Shown here: one piece after another, positions 32,230-38,875 of the stretch | Layout of the letters: the number at the start of each line of letters is the position of its first letter | Position numbering within the stretch: position 1 is the stretch's first letter | Source: a virus | Strand: one strand, 5' to 3' | DNA length: 64,000 nucleotides | Virus record (IMG/VR): IMGVR_UViG_3300036859_000816 | Location: 62,001-126,000 of that record | The notes under the pieces: generated by a model | The model's database searches: none | What the model saw: the letters and a program-made list of their open reading frames with translations, nothing else | Told to the model about the DNA's origin: nothing | Translations under genes and position numbers: made by a program

Positions 32230-34422
32230 TCACGTCCCTCTTTCGTGGGAGAACAGCTTCGGGAAGTTGTCGCTCAACTGACGGTGATACCGGCTCAGAA
32301 TGCGCTCAGCAACCCGCCACGTCGTTTCGTCGCTGTCCTCGAGACCCGTCGCACCGACGAGGTGCATGATCGCCGCGTCGGGCTTATTGAAGCCAGTGAA
32401 GTCTTTCTCCACGGCGCCATCGCAACGCGCGAGCATGTGATCGAGCGCAGCGCGAATCGTTACCTTGAGCGCTGCCGTCAGCTCCGGCTCGGGCCGGGCA
32501 ACCTTCGCACGCTCGCGACCCGCAATTGCCGCCACGCGTTCCCGAGCATGCTCACGCTCCGCCGCTGCTGCCGCTTCTTCGCGCGCCTTCATGCGCGCCG
32601 CCAGCTCCTCATCCGTTTCGGGCACAAGGCCGCCATCGGCCGTGCGCGGCGGCAAGGCCGGCAGCGTGCGCTCGATCGCCGCCTCAATGAGCTGCATCTT
32701 GCGGACGAGCAAATCATTGATATGTCGCTCGAGAGCGTGATCGCTAACGAGGCACGTGTACAAAACACTGTCGGCATCCTGACCGATGCGATGCAGCCGG
32801 TCTTCGGCCTGTAGATTCAGAGCCGGCGTCCAATCCCGATCAACGAAAATGGCGTGCGCGGCGTGCGTCAATGTCAAGCCGACGCCACCGGCCGGAATAG
32901 TGACCGCGATGCCCTTGTATTCGCCGGACTGAAACGCGCGCGCCACGGCTTGCTTGTCCTGCGTGTCGCCCGTGATAGCGAGCCAGCCCTCGCGCGCGGC
33001 CAGCGTATCGATGGGCGCACGGTGCGCCGAGAAAACCACGAGCGAGACGCCCTGCTCCTCGTAATCCTCGACCATCGAGAGCAGTGCGGGAATGCGTTGC
33101 GAAGCCAAGGCAGCGCGAATCGCCGAGAACGCCTCGAACGGCGGCAGATGACCAGCCTGGATTTCGTCTTGATGCTCGAGCCACAGCTCATCGAGCTCGT
33201 CTCGCAGCGTACCGTCCAGACCGTTGACCACTAGAGTCGCGCGGCGCTTCGGCGGTAGATCCTTGAGCACCTCGGCTTTGGTTCTTCGCAACATGACGCG
33301 ACGGAGCTTGTCCGGCACGTACGGAGCCGGACCAGTGAACTTCCACACGACAACGCCGCGCGCGACCGATTCTTGATAGCCACCGAAGTCGCGAACGAAG
33401 CCCTTCCAGCCACCAAACACGTCGCGATCCATGCCGCCCGCTTGTAACAGGCCAAAGAGGTCCTGTGGGCGCGTCAGGAGCGGTGTACCAGTAAGAAACA
33501 GCGTTCGCGAGCAGAGCTTGCTGAGCGTGCGCACCTTCTTCGAGCGCGCCGCTTTGGGATTCTTGGTTCGGTGCGCCTCGTCGACAATGAGCGTCACGCC
33601 CGCGAACTTTGCCGCGATGGCGGCGGCCGCGATCGGAGCGGGCTTGCTCTTGTCGACCGGTAACAAATCGGCCGGCAGGACGTCGTAATTGGTGACGACG
33701 ACTTCGCCCTCGGCGGGCACCAAGGCGCTCGAGTCAGCTCGCCGACCTTCGACGATGCGAACCGTCAAATCTGAGCGCCAGCGTGCCGCTTCGTCGCGCC
33801 ACGTGTACTTGACTGCTGCGGGCACGATGACGACGGCTCGCGCGCGTTCGGGAAGAGCTACGAGCGCCTGTAGGGTCTTACCAACTCCCATGTCGTCGCC
33901 CAGCAACGCGCGCTGCCGAGCCGCGATCCATTCGACGCCCTCCACCTGGTATGGGTAAGCGCCCACAGCGCGGGCTCGGTCAGCGGCGGCAGTGACAGCC
34001 GGATCGGCCTGAACGACCGTCAGCTCCGGCGCTATCGTCAATCCGAGCTTGCCGGCAAGCTCCAAAACACGCGTTCGGTCAGCGGCATCGAGCGAGACCG
34101 TCCAGCAGCCCTGTTCGGCGCGCCAGCGGGCGCCTGGCATAGCGCGCAGCAGGTTCAGGGCGTCTGGGTCGTACGGCATGATGACGCGCCCATCGTCCGT
34201 CAGCTGCCGCGGCGGCGCACCCGTCTCGTCCGCCAAGCCAAGCTTGCGGGCGCAGGCCGCCGACGAGCAGCGGGTCTTCCAGCGTCCGTTGGCCAGGAAA
34301 ATAAAGCCATGGCCAGCGGCAACGGATTGCTGACAGCTGGCGCAGTAGCCCGGATAGCTGTTGCGGCGCGCATTGCGCACGGTCTGTTGACTTTCCATGT
34401 TGGCTTGTACGGTCGATGCCAT
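32230..34422 (-). CDS. SNF2-family helicase/ATPase with N-terminal zinc site
   Basis: From MASTVQANMESQQ (AGGA at good spacing) the protein has about 730 residues. An N-terminal Cys cluster (YCASCQQ then RCSSAACARK) is followed by a two-lobe SNF2 motor: Walker A LLGDDMGVGKTLQAL, box II LIVDEAHRTKN, box III FLTGTPLLTR, box V AGGVGLTLTHA and box VI QAEDRLHRIGQ. A charged coiled-coil tail follows. It would translocate on duplex DNA, for replication, remodelling or anti-restriction. A TACCATGGTA operator lies just upstream. Confidence 0.9.
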   Translation of the reverse strand: MASTVQANMESQQTVRNARRNSYPGYCASCQQSVAAGHGFIFLANGRWKTRCSSAACARKLGLADETGAPPRQLTDDGRVIMPYDPDALNLLRAMPGARWRAEQGCWTVSLDAADRTRVLELAGKLGLTIAPELTVVQADPAVTAAADRARAVGAYPYQVEGVEWIAARQRALLGDDMGVGKTLQALVALPERARAVVIVPAAVKYTWRDEAARWRSDLTVRIVEGRRADSSALVPAEGEVVVTNYDVLPADLLPVDKSKPAPIAAAAIAAKFAGVTLIVDEAHRTKNPKAARSKKVRTLSKLCSRTLFLTGTPLLTRPQDLFGLLQAGGMDRDVFGGWKGFVRDFGGYQESVARGVVVWKFTGPAPYVPDKLRRVMLRRTKAEVLKDLPPKRRATLVVNGLDGTLRDELDELWLEHQDEIQAGHLPPFEAFSAIRAALASQRIPALLSMVEDYEEQGVSLVVFSAHRAPIDTLAAREGWLAITGDTQDKQAVARAFQSGEYKGIAVTIPAGGVGLTLTHAAHAIFVDRDWTPALNLQAEDRLHRIGQDADSVLYTCLVSDHALERHINDLLVRKMQLIEAAIERTLPALPPRTADGGLVPETDEELAARMKAREEAAAAAEREHARERVAAIAGRERAKVARPEPELTAALKVTIRAALDHMLARCDGAVEKDFTGFNKPDAAIMHLVGATGLEDSDETTWRVAERILSRYHRQLSDNFPKLFSHERGT

Positions 34423-34441
34423 GGCTATGTTCCTAACGAAC

Positions 34442-34455
34442 GATACCATGGTATC
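34442..34455. promoter_or_regulatory. Operator: GATACCATGGTATC, perfect 14-bp palindrome
   Basis: It lies 20 bases before the helicase start and between divergent genes. It is the most symmetric copy of the operator-like motif and differs from the 35041 copy by two symmetric base changes. Confidence 0.7.
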
Positions 34456-34505
34456 ACTACTGCCACCGCTTGCAAGTGGGCAACTATTACGCGATTCTGG
34501 GCGAT

Positions 34506-34796
34506 ATGCCGTACCTGTATCCTGCCGTGCAGTGGGTGATTTACGAGCCCACTAGAACCGGCCTGCTGGTCGCCTGTCAGGTGTGCGGCGGCAAAGCGGG
34601 TCCGCTCAATTGGCCGGGACTGCATCAGTTCGCGCTGCAACACCGCGAACACGTCAGCACAGCACCAACACACTTCGGTGCGGGCGATGTTGTCGCAGCG
34701 GCAACGAAAGCTCTCGGTATGCAGAGCTGCTCGCCCTGCGAACAGCGGCGCATGACCCTCAATCGCATGATGCCGCGCGTATGGCGACGGCGCTGA
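34506..34796 (+). CDS. Small zinc-knuckle protein, divergent from the helicase
   Basis: From ATG 34506 (GTG 34476 and TTG 34470 are alternatives) the product reads MPYLYPAVQWVIYEPTRTGL then CQVCGGK and later CSPC, so one zinc site is likely. It ends two bases before the convergent RHH gene. Function unknown. Confidence 0.5.
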   Translation: MPYLYPAVQWVIYEPTRTGLLVACQVCGGKAGPLNWPGLHQFALQHREHVSTAPTHFGAGDVVAAATKALGMQSCSPCEQRRMTLNRMMPRVWRRR

Positions 34797-34798
34797 AG

Positions 34799-35017
34799 TT
34801 ACCGCTTAGTGCTCCAGAGCGCCTTGAGTTGCTTGCGCCGGCCACCGAGCTTTGCGTGTTCAGCTTCGACGAGCGAGCTCAATAGCGCGCTGTAGCTCAC
34901 ACGAATTCCGGTCTTACGTCGCGCCTCGAATGCGAGCTGTTCGAGCATTTCCCAAGCTTCGGGAGAGAAACGAACGCTCATCGTGTGACGCGCGGAACCA
35001 TTGTTTTCGCTGTTCAT
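34799..35017 (-). CDS. Ribbon-helix-helix protein, probably autoregulated
   Basis: From MNSENNGSARHTMSVRFSPE the 72-residue protein has the strand MSVRFS, helix 1 EAWEMLEQLAFEARRKTG and helix 2 YSALLSSLVEAEHAK of an RHH fold with a slightly long turn. The palindrome GACACCATGGTGTC sits 24 bases upstream of its ATG, suggesting autoregulation and making it a second candidate reader of the motif. Confidence 0.65.
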   Translation of the reverse strand: MNSENNGSARHTMSVRFSPEAWEMLEQLAFEARRKTGIRVSYSALLSSLVEAEHAKLGGRRKQLKALWSTKR

Positions 35018-35040
35018 GCCGGTTACAAGCGTACTGATCC

Positions 35041-35054
35041 GACACCATGGTGTC
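35041..35054. promoter_or_regulatory. Operator: GACACCATGGTGTC, perfect 14-bp palindrome
   Basis: Upstream of an RHH gene. It shares the ACCATGGT core and overall length with the 34442 site, with compensating changes in both arms, as expected for a dimer-binding site. Confidence 0.65.
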
Positions 35055-35060
35055 AAGGTG

Positions 35061-35651
35061 CTATGATAACCAGTGCCAGATGGCGCCGGCCCAACCAGCG
35101 TAACCACGCGCCGTCGGATGGATGCCGTCCGGGCCGCGAGGTATCACAAGCTGCTCGGAGGGGAAGTAATCGCGGCTCGGGATCTCGGCCTTGAGCATTG
35201 GCACGATCCCATTGGTTGCTTTGGGCAATGTCGGTGGACCGATCCAGATGATGAACTGCGGCGATGCCTGCATCAACAATACGACGATCCGGCGCAGGGC
35301 TGCGCGCTGGCGTTCGACGGCATCGGCGCCTTGAAGGTACTCGTCGTTCGTGCCGAGCGAGACCAAAATCATATTCGGCCGAAAACTGGCCAGCAGATTC
35401 TGGAGGTCACTGCTTGCTGCCCATTGATCGATGCGCGTGCCGACTTTGGCCAGCGACGCAAAAGCAATGCGCTCGCGGCCGGACAGGTCTCGGAGATACG
35501 GAGCTAGACCGACAGCAAGACTATCGCCGATGAGTAACAATCGTGTCTCGCCTGGACGCAGCCGCGGTGCCCAAATGAGCCGCACGAGCCCATAGCCCGC
35601 AGCGAGTCCGAGGCCCAAATAGATCCAACGACGGTTGGCTGACACGGCCAT
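35061..35651 (-). CDS. Membrane-anchored SGNH/GDSL hydrolase
   Basis: A short N-terminal hydrophobic segment (WIYLGLGLAAGYGLVRLIW) is followed by an SGNH domain: block I LLIGDSLAVGL with the Ser nucleophile, block III SLGTNDEY, and block V DGIHPTARGY with the Asp and His of the triad. It would hydrolyse an ester, perhaps O-acetyl groups on cell-wall or capsule glycans. The 3' side of the gene borders an RHH operator; the 5' side borders the first CRISPR array. Confidence 0.8.
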   Translation of the reverse strand: MAVSANRRWIYLGLGLAAGYGLVRLIWAPRLRPGETRLLLIGDSLAVGLAPYLRDLSGRERIAFASLAKVGTRIDQWAASSDLQNLLASFRPNMILVSLGTNDEYLQGADAVERQRAALRRIVVLLMQASPQFIIWIGPPTLPKATNGIVPMLKAEIPSRDYFPSEQLVIPRGPDGIHPTARGYAGWAGAIWHWLS

Positions 35652-35711
35652 CAGGGTAATGCCCGGGAGTGATAGAGCGCAAAAATTATGCGCACTTGCG
35701 GCGATAGTCCG

Positions 35712-36298
35712 GTCTCAGGCCGTTGAGGCAGCCATCCAACAACTGGCGTCACCGGTCTCAACTACAAGGCCGTTGAGCAGGCGTTGCGATCTGAGCGCTG
35801 CCGGTCTTAGCGCGGCGTGCTTCGGCGGTCTCAACTACAAGGCCGTTGAGCGGGCGTTGCGATAGCGGGGCCGACCAGCGCAAAGTCGCCTTGTTCAACC
35901 GTCTCAACTACAAGGCCGTTGAGCAGGCATTGCGATTGGAGCCTTGCGAATACACTCTTTCGCGATGCGAAGCTGGTCTCAACTACAAGGCCGTTGAGCA
36001 GGCTTTGCGATTTTCTTGCATGGAAGTACCTCGCGCCATTCACCCAGGTCTCAACTACAAGGCCGTTGAGCAGGCTTTGCGATCTTGGACTTGAAGCGGT
36101 GGCAGACCAAGCTGCGGTTGGTCTCAACTACAAGGCCGTTGAGCAGGCTTTGCGATCACTCCTCCTCGTCCTCGAGGTCCTCGTCATCGTCGTCTCAACT
36201 ACAAGGCCGTTGAGCAGGCTTTGCGATCGCGCGCGGAAGTCGCGACGTTGCTGCGCTGCAGCGTCTCAACTACAAGGCCGTTGAGCAGGCTTTGCGAT
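35712..36298 (-). CRISPR. CRISPR array A: 8 repeats of 36 bp plus one degenerate repeat
   Basis: Repeats begin (on +) at 35755, 35828, 35901, 35976, 36048, 36121, 36192 and 36263. They start GTCTCAACTACAAGGCC and end GCNTTGCGAT. Spacers are 37, 37, 39, 36, 37, 35 and 35 bases. A decayed copy (GTCTCAGGCCGTTGAGG) lies at 35712. In the - strand RNA the repeat forms stem CUCAAC/GUUGAG with a 9-nt loop followed by AC and then the spacer, the layout of type V guides. Base 29 of the repeat runs G, G, A, then T in the last five copies, which with the decayed left end puts the growing end on the right. Confidence 0.95.
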
Positions 36299-36478
36299 AG
36301 ATTGTCAGAGATCGTTGTGGATTCGCGGACTTGTTGTCCGATTTGCGAGCGGTGCCGCACATGACGCGGTTGGTCGTTCCGCGCCACCATCAACCTAACT
36401 CACTACTCACCGACAATCGAGCCTTATTTGGCTCATGCGAGCACCTACGGAGCATCCGTCGCCACCGGACCGCTCGAA
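36299..36478. other. Inter-array region, possible leader of array A
   Basis: These 180 bases separate the growing end of array A from the lysozyme-like gene. They hold no convincing gene. A GAGCC-TTATTT-GGCTC hairpin lies near 36420, and two GATTGTC-type heptamers lie near the two ends. If array A has its own promoter on the - strand, it should be here, but no clear -10/-35 pair is visible. Confidence 0.4.
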
Positions 36479-37162
36479 ATGTTTGGCAGACCCGGGTTAT
36501 GCTCCGTGCGTATGGCCGATTGGGTCACCAACAGCTGTGGCGGCACGCGCTGGCGCACATTGCCCAACGGGCTCATTGAAGTTGAGGGCGAGGGCACGCC
36601 GGCCTATGCACCGACGTCTGCCGAATTCGCGAATCTCCAGCGTACCTGGACTAATTGGCAGGGCTTGTTCCGTTCGGCGTCGCGACAGTACGGCGTACCG
36701 GTCTCGTGGGTCGTCGCTATTGCCACGAACGAAACCGGTCCATGGTCAAAAGATCCTGCCGGTCAAGCGAGCATTATCTCGTTCGACCAGGGCGTCGGCA
36801 TCATGCAGATCACGAAGTATCCCGGCACGACCGTCGAACAGATGCTCGTGCCGGCGCAGAACATTGCGACGGGAGCGAGCATCCTGCGCAAGCACAGTGA
36901 TCGATACGGCGGCGAGTTGCCGTATGTCGCCGCTGCGTACAATGCCGGCGGCGTCTACTGTAGTCCCGGCAACAATGAGTGGAACTTTCGCACGACGGGT
37001 AACTATCCGCGCCGCGCAGTGCAGTACAACAATGCCGCGCTCATGTACCTGCCGTTGGGCGCTACGTTCGCATCAATGCTCGGTTGGTCATTCGCTGGAG
37101 CAATTGTTGCGGGCGTGGGCTGGTTTGGTCTGCGATGGTGGCGACAACTACAAGGCCGTTGA
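36479..37162 (+). CDS. Lytic-transglycosylase-like lysozyme with C-terminal membrane anchor
   Basis: The 227-residue protein has an SLT/lysozyme-like core. The catalytic Glu is in SWVVAIATNETGPW, followed by GVGIMQITKYPGTT and PAQNIATGASILRKHSDRYG then LPYVAAAYNAGG, the usual order for this fold. One helix (FAGAIVAGVGWFGL) and a short basic tail end it. The last codons and the stop lie inside a CRISPR repeat (TGA of CCGTTGAGC). It is on the strand opposite to the effector and is a virion or lysis gene set between the two arrays. Confidence 0.75.
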   Translation: MFGRPGLCSVRMADWVTNSCGGTRWRTLPNGLIEVEGEGTPAYAPTSAEFANLQRTWTNWQGLFRSASRQYGVPVSWVVAIATNETGPWSKDPAGQASIISFDQGVGIMQITKYPGTTVEQMLVPAQNIATGASILRKHSDRYGGELPYVAAAYNAGGVYCSPGNNEWNFRTTGNYPRRAVQYNNAALMYLPLGATFASMLGWSFAGAIVAGVGWFGLRWWRQLQGR

Positions 37163-38827
37163 GCGGGCGTTGCGATCCTGTCGTCCAAACTGAAATTACA
37201 GGTTATTGCACGTGGTCTCAACTACGAAGCCGTCGAGCGGGCGTTGCTATCTCTTGAACTCTGCGGCTTTGAGCAGCCAGTTGTCGTCTCAACTACAAAG
37301 CCGTCGAGCGGGCGTTGCGAGCTGATGCCATTGACGTTTGTCGTATCCTTATACGTGTCTCAACTACGAAGCCGTTGAGCAGGCGTTGCAATCGCACGCG
37401 CGCGGGACGCTTGGCGAACGAGCTGGTTGTCTCAACTACAAGGCCGTTGAGCAGGCGTTGCGATTCGCATGGTGACTCGTGCCCGACAGTTAAAGGGTTC
37501 GTCTCAACTACAAGGCCGTTGAGCAGGCGTTGCGATTCGAGGGTTTAGTCGATGCAACACCTGGCGTGGCGGTCTCAACTACAAGGCCGTTGAGCAGGCG
37601 TTGCGGTCTGGGTGGCGCGAGTTCAAGTGGTCTCAACTACAAGGCCATTGAGCGGGCGTTTGCGATAAGGACTTTATTTTCGACAATATCGAAGAAGCGA
37701 TTGTCTCAACTACGAAGCCGTTGAGCAGGCGTTGCGATACAGTGTGCAACCTGAAGCAGCGGTCTCAACTATAAGGCCGTTGAGCGGGCGTTGCGATAAC
37801 TGCAACGACGCAGTGGATACTCTCATGCAGTAGTCTCAACTACAAAGCCGTCGAGCAGGCGTTGCGATATGAGCGTCCACTTGCCGGTGCTGACTAACAG
37901 CCGCGCGTCTCAACTACAAGGCCGTTGAGCAGGCATTGCGATTCGTTGCAGCAACCGTGCAGCAATGCTGCACCAGGTGGTCTCAACTACGAAGCCGTCG
38001 AGCAGGCGTTGCGATTGGTGATTCAAATACCGCACATCCATGGTTTGGGTGTCTCAACTACAAGGCCGTCGAGCGGGCGTTGCGATCGAGTGGGCTGACT
38101 GCTCGCGATCGGACACTTCGATGTCTCAACTACGAAGCCGTTGAGCAGGCGTTGCGATTGGCGGACCAACTTTAGGGCGAGGACGTCCGATTCTGCGTCT
38201 CAACTACGAAGCCGTTGAGCAGGCGTTGCGTCAGGTAATCCTGGTCTCAACTACGAAGCCGTCGAGCGGGCGTTGCGATCTAGTTCGGAGCATCCACCGT
38301 CTCAACTACAAGGCCGTTGAGCAGGCATTGCGATGTTGGCAGGAGCGTGCTTCCACCCATGGCGTCTCAACTACGAAGCCGTCGAGCAGGCGTTGTCGAT
38401 GGCGCAAGCTTCGAGGGCCTGGTGCACGCAGTCGCCGTCTCAACTACAAGGCCGTTGAGCGGGCGTTGCGAATCCGGGTGCGTAAACACCCGAGACCCTT
38501 TGCCGAAACCTGTGTCTCAACTACAAGGCCGTCGAGCGGGCGTTGCGATGGCCGGAAATGAAGAGTCCACCTAGACCTAGAGTCGCGGTCTCAACTACAA
38601 AGCCGTCGAGCGGGCGTTGCGATAGATCATCGACGTGTCGGATGAACGGCGAGTGACAGTCTCAACTACGAAGCCGTCGAGCTGGCGTTGCGATCTTTTG
38701 CTTAGCCGACCGTCGAACCAGTTCAAACGTCTCAACTACGAAGCCGTCGAGCGGGCGTTGCGATATCGGCTCGCCGAAATCAGCAAAGGAAATACGTCTC
38801 AACTACGAAGCCGTTGAGCAGGCGTTG
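37141..38827 (-). CRISPR. CRISPR array B: about 25 repeats, mosaic, with irregular spacers
   Basis: Repeats begin (on +) at 37141 (partial), 37215, 37286, 37357, 37429, 37501, 37572, 37630, 37703, 37762, 37833, 37907, 37980, 38051, 38123, 38197, 38244, 38299, 38364, 38437, 38514, 38588, 38659, 38729 and 38796 (truncated). Most spacers are 34-41 bases, but several are only 22, 23, about 12, 19, 29 and 31. Repeats vary at positions 12, 14, 20 and 25 in mosaic combinations; two have a 1-base insertion. The T-to-C change at position 20 turns one A-U pair of the guide stem into G-U, so the hairpin is kept. The array lies 49 bases beyond the effector's stop, same direction. Confidence 0.95.
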
Positions 38828-38875
38828 ATGCGTCTTAAATTGTCAAAGATCGAGCGCGAGAAACGTCGGTTTCAT

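Noticed and set aside
35846-36094. Repeat-encoded protein frames (LNYKAVEQALR) across the CRISPR arrays
   Set aside because: The 36-bp repeat has no stop in some frames, so frames arise by chance. They lack ribosome sites and change frame with spacer length.
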